The notes below the pieces were generated by a model. It ran no database searches and was not told the origin of the DNA. It worked only from the letters and a program-made list of their open reading frames with translations. Positions 1 through 7,724 of a stretch of DNA of 60,240 nt are shown here, one piece after another (the first letter of the stretch is position 1; each line of letters opens with the position of its first letter). Source of the DNA: an uncultured Oscillospiraceae bacterium (GTDB taxonomy: Bacteria > Bacillota > Clostridia > Oscillospirales > Oscillospiraceae); contig CAJUCA010000012.1 of NCBI GenBank assembly GCA_910585265.1, positions 1-60,240 on the forward strand, written 5' to 3'. The position numbers and the translations under genes are program-made.

Positions 1-2
1 AT

Positions 3-44
3 ATCCGGGTCGTTTTGGAGTATAGTCATGTCGCAATGCTCTGA
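3..44 (+). CDS. Possible C-terminal tail of an upstream ORF (partial)
   Basis: A reading frame is open from the left edge and stops at TGA 42-44, giving about 13 residues that end in EYSHVAML. It lies directly before the recombinase ribosome site. It may be the end of another gene of the same mobile element, perhaps a second recombinase, but the fragment is too short to identify. Confidence 0.3.
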   Translation: MRVVLEYSHVAML

Positions 45-70
45 ACGGTTTGACCAAAAAGGAGGGCAAG

Positions 71-1729
71 ATGACAAAGTCAAACCAGAAGAAAACCGCT
101 CTGTACTGCCGTCTCAGTCAGGATGACAATACAGAAAATGAGTCAAACAGCATACAAAATCAAAAAATGATCTTGCAGCGGTATGCTGCCGACCACCGCT
201 TTCCAAACCCTTGCTTTTATGTGGACGATGGGTACTCAGGAGCCAGTTTTCAGCGACCTGGCTTCCAGCAGATGATGGCCGACATGGAAAACGGTGAGAT
301 CGGCATCATTATCACGAAAGACCTGTCCAGGCTGGGCCGGAACCAACTCCATACCGGGCTGTATATCGAGGAACGGTTTCCCATGTTCGGCGTCCGCTAC
401 ATCGCCATCAACGACAATGTGGATACGGACAGCAGCGAGAGCAACGAGCTGATGCCGTTCAAAAATTTATTCAACGAATGGTATGTTCGGGACTCCAGCC
501 GCAAGGTACGGGCCGTCCTCAAGGCCAAAGCGGAGCGCGGAGAACGGCTGGGCACCAGAGCGCCCTATGGCTACAAAAAGGACGAAGTCGACAGCAAAAA
601 GCTGGTGGTGGATGAGGAAGCCGCCGCCATTGTGCGTCGGATTTTTGCCATGTGCGCCGCTGGCAGCGGGCCGAGCCAGATTGCCCGCAAGCTAAGGGAG
701 GAGCAGATCCTCTGCCCCACCACCTATGCCTATCGGAAATTTGGGATCAATCACACCTCGCTGAACACGGAGAAGCCTTTCCACTGGACCAGCAGTACAG
801 TTGCAAATATGCTGGAAAACGAGTTGTATCTGGGCAACACCATCAACATGAGATTCAGCACAAAGTCCTACAAGGACAAGCGCCGTGTGGAGCATCCCAA
901 AGAGGAATGTCTGGTGTTCGAGGGGACGCATCCCGCGCTGGTGACCCAGGAGGTCTGGAACATCGTCCAACGGGTGCGGCAGAACAGGCGCCGCCCCACC
1001 AAGATGAACGAGCAGAACAAGTACTCCGGGCTGGTGGTATGCGCAGACTGCGGGGCCACCATGGTGCTGCACCGGGCGCATACGATGAAGCCCACCTGGA
1101 ACAACTTCACCTGCCGCACCTACAAGAAAGACGGCGCGGAGGTCTGCACCGCCCACTACATCCGGGAGTGTGTGCTGGACGAGGTGATCCTGGAGGATCT
1201 TCGGCGGGTGACGGCGATGGCCAGGGAACATACCAGGGAGTTCGCGGAGTACATCGGCGGCAGGCAGTCCGCTGAGATCCAGCGGGAGATCCGCAGGCAG
1301 GAACGGGAACTGACCGCTATGCGGAAACGTGGAGCGGAGCTGGATGCCATCTTCAAAAAACTGTACGAGGATCGGGTACTCGGCCATATCTCGGTGGAGC
1401 AGTTCCAGACGCTGTCCGGCGGCTACACAGAGGAGCAGACAAGACTGGCAGAGGAAATCCCAGCGAAGGAAAGTGCCATCCAGAAGCTACGGGATACGGT
1501 TTCCAGCACCGAGGGTTTCATTGCCAAGGCCAAACGCTACACGGACATTACGGAGTTGACGCCGGAACTGCTGCGGCTGTTTATCCAGAAGATCGTGGTG
1601 CATGAGAAAAGCACGAAATGGTCGAAGAAGGCCATGCAGACCGTGGAAATTCATTACACTGACATTGGCTATATCAGAGGGGAGGCCCAGCAAGACGAGA
1701 AAAGCCCCCGGCAGGAAATCTCAGTGTGA
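71..1729 (+). CDS. Large serine recombinase (site-specific integrase)
   Basis: This 552-residue protein has the layout of large serine integrases. The N-terminal resolvase domain carries the YCRLS motif with the catalytic Ser16 and the KDLSRLGR motif at residues 83-90. A recombinase domain follows (GTRAPYGY region), then a four-cysteine zinc ribbon (CADCG near residue 330, with later Cys in FTC and VCTAH) and a charged coiled-coil tail. Such enzymes cut and rejoin att sites through a phosphoserine link to move integrative elements. ATG 71 is preferred to ATG 50 because an AAGGAGGG site lies 5 bases before it. The gene sits at the left edge beside less GC-rich DNA, so it probably marks the end of an integrated element. 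Confidence 0.93.
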   Translation: MTKSNQKKTALYCRLSQDDNTENESNSIQNQKMILQRYAADHRFPNPCFYVDDGYSGASFQRPGFQQMMADMENGEIGIIITKDLSRLGRNQLHTGLYIEERFPMFGVRYIAINDNVDTDSSESNELMPFKNLFNEWYVRDSSRKVRAVLKAKAERGERLGTRAPYGYKKDEVDSKKLVVDEEAAAIVRRIFAMCAAGSGPSQIARKLREEQILCPTTYAYRKFGINHTSLNTEKPFHWTSSTVANMLENELYLGNTINMRFSTKSYKDKRRVEHPKEECLVFEGTHPALVTQEVWNIVQRVRQNRRRPTKMNEQNKYSGLVVCADCGATMVLHRAHTMKPTWNNFTCRTYKKDGAEVCTAHYIRECVLDEVILEDLRRVTAMAREHTREFAEYIGGRQSAEIQREIRRQERELTAMRKRGAELDAIFKKLYEDRVLGHISVEQFQTLSGGYTEEQTRLAEEIPAKESAIQKLRDTVSSTEGFIAKAKRYTDITELTPELLRLFIQKIVVHEKSTKWSKKAMQTVEIHYTDIGYIRGEAQQDEKSPRQEISV

Positions 1730-1741
1730 TTCCTGCCGGGG
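1706..1741 (+). terminator. Hairpin overlapping the recombinase stop codon
   Basis: A perfect 12-bp inverted repeat (CCCCGGCAGGAA, then TTCCTGCCGGGG) spans the end of the recombinase gene, with the stop codon in the loop. No strong T-run follows, so it may be a weak terminator or an mRNA-stabilising structure. Confidence 0.5.
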
Positions 1742-1809
1742 TGCTTCCCCGAGTCGTAGATACCCCTGTCAAGGGTAGGCCATGGTTTGGGCTGCTTTTA
1801 CAAAACAGG

Positions 1810-1838
1810 TTGATGTGATAAACGCTGTGTGCTATAAT
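1810..1838 (+). promoter_or_regulatory. Sigma-A-like promoter for the RibD-like gene
   Basis: TTGATG and TATAAT are separated by 17 bases, ending 35 bases before the next start codon. It gives the reductase its own transcription independent of the recombinase. Confidence 0.75.
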
Positions 1839-1873
1839 CAATTGGACAAATCAGATGTTACGGGAGTGGTGAA

Positions 1874-2554
1874 ATGGACAGACCTGTTACAACCTTGTTT
1901 ATGCTGATGTCGGTTGACGGAAAAATCAGCACCGGCGCGTCGGATGATTTGGATGTGGACAAGGATTTTCCCCAAATCGCGGGGGTGAGAGAGGGCTTGC
2001 ACCAATATTATGAGATAGAGCAGACCACCGATTTGTGGACGCTCAATTCCGGCCGGGTTCAGGCCAAAATCGGCGTCAACACAAAGGAAATGCCCAATAA
2101 AACGCCCGTATCCTTTGCAATCATTGACAACAGGCATTTAAACGGACATGGCGTGCGCTATTTGTGCGCGCTGTCAAAGGAGCTTGTACTGATTACATCC
2201 AATCGGGAGCATCCGGCGTTCAGCGCAGAGGAAAACAACATTCACATCATCTATCAGGAAAAGCTGTCGGCAAAAGACGCGCTGGCAAGGCTCAAATCGG
2301 AGTATGGCTGTGAGAGGCTGACCATACAAACCGGCGGAACGCTGAACGGCTTGTTTCTTCGGGAGAAGCTGTTTGATTATGTTGATATCGTCGTTGCCCC
2401 GGTTTTGATTGGCGGCAAAGATACCGCTACGTTAATAGATGGCAGATCCCTGCTTTCCAAACAGGAGCTGTCGGAGTTAGGCGCGCTGAAGCTGCGGGAA
2501 TGCGTGGTTTTGGAAAACTCGTATTTGCGCCTGCGCTATCAGGTGATCAGCTGA
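1874..2554 (+). CDS. RibD C-terminal-type / dihydrofolate-reductase-fold protein
   Basis: This 226-residue protein matches the NADPH-dependent reductase domain of RibD, which shares the DHFR fold. The N-terminal LFMLMSVDGKIS segment, the LTIQTGGTLNG motif and the late VVAPVLIGGKD motif are typical of the family. The deaminase domain of full RibD is absent and no other riboflavin gene is nearby, so a role in flavin synthesis is not assured; stand-alone members reduce other pyrimidine- or pterin-like substrates. A GGGAGTGG site precedes the ATG. Codon use is more AT-rich than the genes to the right, in keeping with arrival alongside the recombinase element. Confidence 0.85.
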   Translation: MDRPVTTLFMLMSVDGKISTGASDDLDVDKDFPQIAGVREGLHQYYEIEQTTDLWTLNSGRVQAKIGVNTKEMPNKTPVSFAIIDNRHLNGHGVRYLCALSKELVLITSNREHPAFSAEENNIHIIYQEKLSAKDALARLKSEYGCERLTIQTGGTLNGLFLREKLFDYVDIVVAPVLIGGKDTATLIDGRSLLSKQELSELGALKLRECVVLENSYLRLRYQVIS

Positions 2555-2628
2555 TAGGTTTTAAAGATGTGCCGGGCGGCTGTCCGCTTGAGCTGTTTTG
2601 ACGAACACTGTAAAAGGGAGGAATTGTC

Positions 2629-3084
2629 ATGGCCGGAGTATTTGACGAGGGTAAAATGCGGGAGGTGCTGAATCAGTGTGTGCCGGAGGGGGAGACGCTG
2701 ACCGCTGGAATCCACGGCATTACGCTCCAGATCAACAAGAAGAAAACATCCTATTTCGATGTGTATATCGGCCTCACCGCCCACTGCCTGCTGGTGGCGG
2801 AGTGCGAGGAGCGGGAATACTTAAACAACTTTTATCATATCCCGGATCTGCGGAAAACGGTGGCGGAGGACGTGGGAACGGTGTTCCCCCTGGCCGACAT
2901 CCAGTCCTGCGTGATCAAGAAGGGGATGATGGGGGCGGTGAACTGCGCCATCACCCTGAAGGACGGCAGCTTCCTCAAGCTCCAGATGCCCAAGCGGGGC
3001 GGCCTGGGGGGCGGTATGCCCCGCCACGCCGAGTACCGGGAGAAGATCCTGGCCCGGCTGGAAAGCCTGCCCTGCGCCCACTGA
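2629..3084 (+). CDS. Conserved hypothetical protein, 151 aa
   Basis: I do not recognise a named family. The product is small, soluble and mixed alpha/beta, with no signal peptide or membrane segment. A GGGAGGAATTGTC site lies just before the ATG. Short hydrophobic strands (FDVYIGLTAHCLLVAE, CAITLKDGSFLKLQM) alternate with polar turns in a way that suggests a beta-rich, perhaps PH-like fold, but that is only a guess. A Gly-rich stretch (GGLGGGM) sits near the C-terminus. The gene stands alone and is followed by a strong terminator. Its GC-rich codon use matches the chromosomal genes rather than the RibD-like gene before it. Confidence 0.75.
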   Translation: MAGVFDEGKMREVLNQCVPEGETLTAGIHGITLQINKKKTSYFDVYIGLTAHCLLVAECEEREYLNNFYHIPDLRKTVAEDVGTVFPLADIQSCVIKKGMMGAVNCAITLKDGSFLKLQMPKRGGLGGGMPRHAEYREKILARLESLPCAH

Positions 3085-3098
3085 GCCATAACGCCGCC

Positions 3099-3132
3099 AC
3101 GCCGCCGTCCTGCTTGGACGGCGGCGTGTTTT
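3099..3132 (+). terminator. Rho-independent terminator of the 151-aa gene
   Basis: A 12-bp GC-rich stem (ACGCCGCCGTCC with GGACGGCGGCGT) and a five-base loop are followed by GTTTT. It lies between this gene and the convergent end of the ABC-F gene. Confidence 0.8.
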
Positions 3133-3141
3133 CATGCGGCC

Positions 3142-4680
3142 CTACCCGTTCCAGGGGGCAAGGCCCTCCGGCCCCAGCTCCAGCACCCGGGTGCACACCT
3201 GCTCCAGGTACAGCCGGTCGTGGGACACGCTGATGATCGCGCCGGGGAACTGGGCCAGCACCTGGCGGATCACCGGGGCGGACAGGGGGGAGAAGTTCCG
3301 GGTGGGCTCGTCCAGCACCAGCACGTTGGCCCCGTTCAGCACCATGGACAAAAACAGCAGCTTGGCCCGCTGGCCCCCGGACAGGGCCGCCGCGGGGTGC
3401 TCCATCTCCTCCGCCTTGTACTTCATGCTGCCCAGCAACGTGCGGGCCCGGGTGATGTCGTCCTTGTGCCCGGAGGGGGCCAGCAGCTCCACCGGGGTCT
3501 TGTCCTCCAGCAGCAGCTCGTTGTAATTCTGGGGCATATAGGCCGCCCGGATATCCTCCCGGGACAGCAGCGTCTCCGCCGCCAGCTTCAGCAGGGTGGA
3601 CTTGCCCGCGCCGTTGGCCCCCACGATGCCGAGATGCTCTGGGCCGTCCACCCACAGGCGGACGCTCCGGGCCAGCGTCCGTCCGCCCGCCGCCAGCTCC
3701 GGCAGATCCAGCCGCAGCACCGTCTTGCCCGTGGGCAGGGCAGATTTGGCCCCGTCGAAGGCAGTGAGGATGGCCTCCTCCCACTCGGGCAGGGCGGTCA
3801 TGTTCTCCCGCTCCCGCTCAAACCGGCGGCCCATGGACTGCACCGCGTGCATTTTCTTTTTCAGTAGCCGCCCGCCGTGGGGGTCCTGCCGGGTAATGAC
3901 GGCCTGCTGATGCTCCACCTTATTCCGGATCTGGCGGAATTTGTCCAGTTTGGCGTCAAATTCCGCCCGCTCCTTCCGGGCGTTCTGCTCCTGGCGGGCA
4001 AAGCCCGCCGCCCGCTGCTCCACGTACTGGACGTATCCCGTCCGGGCCACGGTACACCGGGGGGCGGTGCGCCGCCGCAGCCGCTCCAGATGGATGATCA
4101 CGTTGGCGGTGTGCTCCAGCAGGGGCTCGTCGTGGGAGATATAGAGCACCGGAACCTTACAGCCCAGCAGAAAGCCCTCCAGCCACCCCAGCGTGGCCAC
4201 GTCCAGGTCGTTGGACGGCTCGTCCAGCAGCAGCACGTCCGGCTCGTCCAGCAGGAGCAGGGCCAGCCGCAGCTTGACCCGCTCGCCGCCGGACAGGGTG
4301 GACATGGGGCGGTCGTCCCAGAACAGCCCGGCGTCCAGCCCCACCTGGCGGGCGGCCCGGTCCAGGGCCTTGGGGTCGGCCCCCTCAAAGGCGGGGACGC
4401 CCTGGCAGAAGGCCCACACCGGCAGGGCCAGCTCGTCCGGGGACAGCTCCTGGGCCAGAAAGCCCTTCCGAAGCCCCTGGTCCACGATCTCCCCGCTCCA
4501 CTCGGCGTAAGGCTCCACCGACGCCGGGTTATACAGCAGGCGCAGCAGGGTGGACTTGCCGTTCCCCTCCTCGCCGATAACGGCGGCCCGGTCGCCGGGG
4601 GAGAGGGTGAAGGACAGCCCTTCGATGAGGGCGGTGAGATCCTTTTTATGGGTGACAGTGAGGTTTTTCACCTGAAACAT
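3142..4680 (-). CDS. ABC-F family ATPase (ribosome-protection type)
   Basis: This 512-residue protein has two ABC ATPase domains in one chain and no membrane segments, which defines ABC-F. The first has GEEGNGKST, the signature LSGGERVK and the Walker B block LLLDEPSNDLD. The second has GANGAGKST, LSGGQRAK and LVLDEPTRNFSPLS. A long charged linker rich in Arg, Lys and Gln joins them. ABC-F proteins bind the ribosomal E site; many displace lincosamides, streptogramins, pleuromutilins or macrolides. The RNFSPLS form of the second Walker B is, as I recall, shared with Lsa-like resistance proteins. ATG 4680 is chosen because AGGAAG lies six bases before it; the longer reading frame to 4848 passes through a terminator. 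Control probably occurs in the leader. Confidence 0.9.
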   Translation of the reverse strand: MFQVKNLTVTHKKDLTALIEGLSFTLSPGDRAAVIGEEGNGKSTLLRLLYNPASVEPYAEWSGEIVDQGLRKGFLAQELSPDELALPVWAFCQGVPAFEGADPKALDRAARQVGLDAGLFWDDRPMSTLSGGERVKLRLALLLLDEPDVLLLDEPSNDLDVATLGWLEGFLLGCKVPVLYISHDEPLLEHTANVIIHLERLRRRTAPRCTVARTGYVQYVEQRAAGFARQEQNARKERAEFDAKLDKFRQIRNKVEHQQAVITRQDPHGGRLLKKKMHAVQSMGRRFERERENMTALPEWEEAILTAFDGAKSALPTGKTVLRLDLPELAAGGRTLARSVRLWVDGPEHLGIVGANGAGKSTLLKLAAETLLSREDIRAAYMPQNYNELLLEDKTPVELLAPSGHKDDITRARTLLGSMKYKAEEMEHPAAALSGGQRAKLLFLSMVLNGANVLVLDEPTRNFSPLSAPVIRQVLAQFPGAIISVSHDRLYLEQVCTRVLELGPEGLAPWNG

Positions 4681-4700
4681 ACGCATCTTCCTTTCCGCAC

Positions 4701-4733
4701 AAAAAATCCGCCTTTCACAGCGGAAAGGCGGAT
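4701..4733 (-). terminator. Leader terminator T2 just before the ABC-F start codon
   Basis: On the minus strand an 11-bp perfect stem (ATCCGCCTTTC with GAAAGGCGGAT) and a six-base loop run into six T. It ends about 20 bases before the ABC-F ATG, so it cannot serve an upstream gene. It should stop leader transcripts unless an alternative fold forms. Confidence 0.88.
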
Positions 4734-4793
4734 CACATGACAAAAAGGCAGGGACACAGCGTGCCTGAGACACGCCGACCCCGGTCAAGCAAG

Positions 4794-4803
4794 CCGCCCT
4801 TCC
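4794..4803 (-). promoter_or_regulatory. Candidate antiterminator strand in the ABC-F leader
   Basis: GGAAGGGCGG can pair over ten positions (one G-U) with CCGCCTTTCC at 4731-4722, the 5' arm of terminator T2. Pairing would break T2 and permit read-through. The pairing is seen in sequence; its use in the cell is inferred. Confidence 0.55.
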
Positions 4804-4810
4804 CGCCATG

Positions 4811-4837
4811 AAAAAACCGATCCATGAGGCATGGATC
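4811..4837 (-). terminator. Leader terminator T1 of the ABC-F gene
   Basis: An 8-bp stem (GATCCATG with CATGGATC) closed by a CCT loop is followed by GG and six T on the minus strand. It lies about 70 bases into the leader and about 130 bases before the ABC-F start. Confidence 0.7.
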
Positions 4838-4867
4838 TCCGTTACCAATCACAGCTTGAAGTTCAAC

Positions 4868-4882
4868 TTACTTGTTGCGCAT
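4868..4882 (-). CDS. Putative four-codon leader peptide (MRNK)
   Basis: ATG CGC AAC AAG TAA lies about 23 bases after the predicted transcription start and follows AAAAGGGTG, a plausible ribosome site. Very short leader ORFs are known upstream of ABC-F and Erm resistance genes, where drug-stalled ribosomes change the leader fold. Here it precedes both terminators. The ORF is seen; its translation is inferred. Confidence 0.5.
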   Translation of the reverse strand: MRNK

Positions 4883-4911
4883 CTTTTCACCCTTTTCAAG
4901 TTGATGGGGCC

Positions 4912-4940
4912 AGTATACCACAGGACGGGGCGGCTGTCAA
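4912..4940 (-). promoter_or_regulatory. Sigma-A promoter of the ABC-F gene
   Basis: TTGACA (4940-4935) and TATACT (4917-4912) are 17 bases apart on the minus strand. The -35 box overlaps the MarR stop codon, so the ABC-F gene is expressed apart from the MATE-MarR transcript. Start of transcription would be near 4905. Confidence 0.85.
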
Positions 4941-5368
4941 CCGTCCCCTTCCCGCCCGCAGTTTTCCTCCAGCCGCTCCAGGAGGGCGGCCAGCGCGGCC
5001 CAGTCCTCCGGCGAGACGCCCTGGGAGAGCTGCCGCTGGAAGTCCAGGTGGGCCCGGTCGATGATCCGGCGCATCTCCTCACCCCCCTCGGTGAGGAACA
5101 GGCGGTACTGGCGGCGGTCAACCGGGTCCTGCTCCCGGCGCAGGTGGCCCAGCTCCTCCAGCCGCCGGGCCCCCCGGGCCACGCTGGCCTTGTCCAGGGC
5201 GAAGAAGGCCACCACGTCCTCCTGGCTGGCCCCGGGATGCCGGCCTGCGTAAAGGACAATCAGGTGCATGACGCCCACGTACCCGTTGGGGTTGAGGACG
5301 GTGCGGCGCAGGGTCTTGATCCGCTGCCGGTTGATCCGAAGCAGGCTGGACAGCACGGGATCGGTCAC
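4937..5368 (-). CDS. MarR family transcriptional regulator
   Basis: This 143-residue protein has the MarR winged-helix layout: dimer helices at both ends, a recognition region (SQEDVVAFFALDKASVARGARRLEELG, about residues 48-74) and the wing with the family motif DPVDRRQYRLFLTEGG (about residues 81-96). MarR proteins bind palindromic operators and release them on binding small phenolic or drug-like ligands. Its ATG overlaps the MATE stop codon (ATGA), so the two are translationally coupled. The palindrome at 6809-6820, beside the operon promoter, is a candidate operator, giving a self-repressed pump operon like mepRA of Staphylococcus. Confidence 0.9.
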   Translation of the reverse strand: MTDPVLSSLLRINRQRIKTLRRTVLNPNGYVGVMHLIVLYAGRHPGASQEDVVAFFALDKASVARGARRLEELGHLRREQDPVDRRQYRLFLTEGGEEMRRIIDRAHLDFQRQLSQGVSPEDWAALAALLERLEENCGREGDG

Positions 5369-6783
5369 GGGGTCTCACCTCCGGACAGGGCGGAGCCTTC
5401 TATGGCCTGGGCGTCCGCCGCGGCCTGTATGCGGGCCTTCACCCGGCGGATCAGGGGCACCGCCAGCAGCAGGGTCAGCACGTCCGCCACCGCCTGGACG
5501 GCGGCCACACCGTTGGTCCCCCACAGCCACGCCATGGGGTAGACGATGGGCAGGAAGCAGGTGCCCTGCCGGGAGGTGGACAGCAGCAGCGCGCCCCGGG
5601 CGTTGCCCAGCCCCGCGCAGAACATATTGACCACCGCCACCCAGCCGTGTATGGGCAGGGCGAGGCATTGCAGGCGGATGCACAGCGCGCCCACCGCCAG
5701 CATTTCGGCGGACTGGTCGGACTTGGCGAACAGCCCGATGAGGGGATCGGCCAGCGCGGCCAGGGTCAGCCCCATGGCCAGCGCGCCCAGGATGGCGGCG
5801 CGGGAGGCAAAGCGGTAGCTCTCCTTCACCCGGTCGTACCGTCTGGCCCCCCAGTTGAAGCCCGCCACGGGCTGGAACCCGGTGCCGAAGCCCAGGATCA
5901 CGCCGAAGGGGAACATCATCACCTTGGTGGACACGCCCACGCCCGCCAGCACCGCGTCGGAGATCTGCCCCGCGATGTTGTTCAGCACGATGGCGGACAC
6001 CACCGCCAGCCCGGAGCGGAACATGGAGGAGGAGCCGACGGTGACTACCTGGGTGACAATATCCCTGGTGGGCCGGAATTTGCGGATGGTCAGATGGAGG
6101 ACACTGCGCCGGGTGAGGTAGGGGAACACCAGGATGGCGAAGCTCACCAGCTTGGAGATGGCGGTGGCCAGGGACGCGCCCTTTACCCCCATGTTCAGCT
6201 CGAAGATGAAGATGGGGTCCAGGAAGCAGTTGAGGATGCCGCCGAAGCCCATGCCCACCATGGACAGCAGCGCGCTGCCCTCCGCCCGGAGGCATTGGTT
6301 CATCACAAAATTCGCCGCCATGAAGGGGGCCACCAGCAGCACATAGGTGGCGTACTCCACGGCGAACTGCTCGCAGGTGTCGGTGGCCCCCAGCAGCCGC
6401 ACCATGGGGTGCAGGAAGGTCACCCCCAGCAGGGTGACGATGCCGCCGAAGATCATGGCGGTGAAGAAGGCGGTGGACAGCACCTGGTTGGCCTTGTCCT
6501 TCTCCTTGGCCCCCAGGAGCCGGGAGATGTAGCTGGCGGCCCCCACCGCCAGCATGGAGCCCGCCATCATGATGATCTGGTCCAGGGAGGCGTTGACGCT
6601 GATGGCGGCCTGCGCGCTCTCCCCCAGGTCGCTGACGAAATAGGTGTCCGCCAGATTGTAGATGGATGTGATCAAAAAGGAGATGATGGAGGGCAGGGCC
6701 ATTTTGGTGATCACCCGGGGGAGGGAGCCCCGGAGCATCATGTCCTCCCGCTGCTGCTGTCTTGTCTGATCTGTGTCTGCCAT
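5365..6783 (-). CDS. MATE family efflux transporter
   Basis: This 472-residue membrane protein has the length and about 12 hydrophobic segments of MATE antiporters. Typical stretches are the N-terminal LPSIISFLITSIYNLADTYF and the mirrored second half with GFQPVAGFNWGARRYDRVKE. MATE pumps expel cationic drugs in exchange for Na+ or H+ across the cytoplasmic membrane; the specific substrate cannot be read from sequence. A CGGAGG site precedes the ATG. It is the first gene of a MATE-MarR operon, and the ABC-F gene follows on the same strand, so the locus groups two drug-response functions. Confidence 0.93.
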   Translation of the reverse strand: MADTDQTRQQQREDMMLRGSLPRVITKMALPSIISFLITSIYNLADTYFVSDLGESAQAAISVNASLDQIIMMAGSMLAVGAASYISRLLGAKEKDKANQVLSTAFFTAMIFGGIVTLLGVTFLHPMVRLLGATDTCEQFAVEYATYVLLVAPFMAANFVMNQCLRAEGSALLSMVGMGFGGILNCFLDPIFIFELNMGVKGASLATAISKLVSFAILVFPYLTRRSVLHLTIRKFRPTRDIVTQVVTVGSSSMFRSGLAVVSAIVLNNIAGQISDAVLAGVGVSTKVMMFPFGVILGFGTGFQPVAGFNWGARRYDRVKESYRFASRAAILGALAMGLTLAALADPLIGLFAKSDQSAEMLAVGALCIRLQCLALPIHGWVAVVNMFCAGLGNARGALLLSTSRQGTCFLPIVYPMAWLWGTNGVAAVQAVADVLTLLLAVPLIRRVKARIQAAADAQAIEGSALSGGETP

Positions 6784-6808
6784 GGGACGAAAGCCTCCGT
6801 TTTCGTTT

Positions 6809-6820
6809 CAGTTGTAACTG
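6809..6820. promoter_or_regulatory. Candidate MarR operator
   Basis: CAGTTGTAACTG is a perfect 12-base palindrome lying 6 bases downstream of the MATE -10 box, over the predicted transcription start. Its place fits repression by the co-transcribed MarR protein. The assignment is inferred from position and symmetry. Confidence 0.5.
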
Positions 6821-6826
6821 TTTCAT

Positions 6827-6855
6827 ATGATACCTTTAAACCCTGTCCTTGTCAA
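6827..6855 (-). promoter_or_regulatory. Sigma-A promoter of the MATE-MarR operon
   Basis: TTGACA (6855-6850) and TATCAT (6832-6827) are 17 bases apart on the minus strand, ending 44 bases before the MATE start codon. Confidence 0.8.
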
Positions 6856-6861
6856 GGAACG

Positions 6862-6898
6862 AAAAAAACGGGCCGGATCTATGAGAGATCCGGCCCGT
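6862..6898 (-). terminator. Rho-independent terminator of cutC
   Basis: A perfect 12-bp stem (CGGGCCGGATCT with AGATCCGGCCCG) is followed on the minus strand by a run of seven T. It separates cutC from the MATE promoter, which lies a few bases beyond. Confidence 0.88.
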
Positions 6899-6908
6899 GC
6901 TCAAAGGG

Positions 6909-7661
6909 CTATCCCTTCAGGCGGGACACCATTCCGCCGATGTACCCGCCGTCGATGACCTTGAACCGGTCCTCCGGCGGGTAGAGGCAGCCGCCGTAGA
7001 AGATGGCCCGGTTGTTCCGGGTGGAGGGGTCGGCCATCTCCCGGTGGGCGGCCAGGTGGATCTGACCGCACCCGGTTTCTGTGATGATCCGGTCCATGTT
7101 CCGGGCGGTGATCCCCGCCCCGGGGAGGATCTCAATGCGCCCCGCGGCGTAGGCGATCATGTCCCGCACGGTGTCCGTGCCCAAGGACACGTCCGGCTCC
7201 TGCCCGCTGGTCAGCACGCGGGTGATGCCCAGCTTGATGAGCTGATCCAACGCCGCCCGCCAGTCCGGCACCACGTCGATGGCCCGGTGGAACACGCTCT
7301 CCTTCCCTGCGGCCTGGGCCAGCTCTGCCAGCACGCGGGTGCGCTCCCCGTCCAGGGTGCCGTCCTCGTGGAGGAAGCCGAACACCAGCCCGTCCGCCCC
7401 ATGGGCCAGCAGCAGCTTGGCGTCCTCCACCGCCGTGGCGAACTCCGCCTCCGTGTAGTGGAAGCCACCCTCCCGGGGCCGCACCATGGCCATGATCCGC
7501 ATACCCGTCTCCCGCTTGGCCACGATCAGCTCCCCCAGGGTGGGGGTAAGCCCCCCGTGGAACAGATCGCTGTTCAGCTCCACCCGATCCGCCCCCGCCT
7601 TGTGGGCCTCGATCACGTCGTCCGCGCTTCCGCAGCAGACCTCCAGCAATACCCGGCTCAT
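6909..7661 (-). CDS. cutC: CutC family protein
   Basis: The 250-residue product begins SRVLLEVCCGSADDVIEAHK and contains GADRVELNSDLFHGGLTP, GADGLVFGFLHEDGTLD and FHRAIDVVPD, all hallmarks of the CutC TIM-barrel family. The family was named for copper tolerance in E. coli, but its direct biochemical role is disputed. ATG 7661 is chosen because AGGAGG sits nine bases upstream, dropping a spurious 20-residue extension. The gene is transcribed alone, from a promoter back to back with that of the transglutaminase gene, and ends at a strong terminator. Confidence 0.92.
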   Translation of the reverse strand: MSRVLLEVCCGSADDVIEAHKAGADRVELNSDLFHGGLTPTLGELIVAKRETGMRIMAMVRPREGGFHYTEAEFATAVEDAKLLLAHGADGLVFGFLHEDGTLDGERTRVLAELAQAAGKESVFHRAIDVVPDWRAALDQLIKLGITRVLTSGQEPDVSLGTDTVRDMIAYAAGRIEILPGAGITARNMDRIITETGCGQIHLAAHREMADPSTRNNRAIFYGGCLYPPEDRFKVIDGGYIGGMVSRLKG

Positions 7662-7691
7662 ACGCCGCACCTCCTGAATGTAGTTGTGCCT

Positions 7692-7721
7692 ATTATAACG
7701 GCCCGCTCCCAGGTATGTCAA
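7692..7721 (-). promoter_or_regulatory. Sigma-A promoter of cutC
   Basis: TTGACA (7721-7716) and TATAAT (7697-7692) are 18 bases apart on the minus strand. Its -35 box is only three bases from the -35 box of the divergent promoter. Confidence 0.8.
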
Positions 7722-7724
7722 GGC

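Noticed and set aside
4681..4848. ABC-F reading frame extended to 4848 (56 more residues)
   Set aside because: The extension passes through leader terminators T1 and T2 and lacks a ribosome site; ATG 4680 has AGGAAG at the right distance.
5375..6826. 483-codon frame opposite or shifted against the MATE gene
   Set aside because: His/Gly/Arg-rich shadow of the MATE gene in another frame; no family features.
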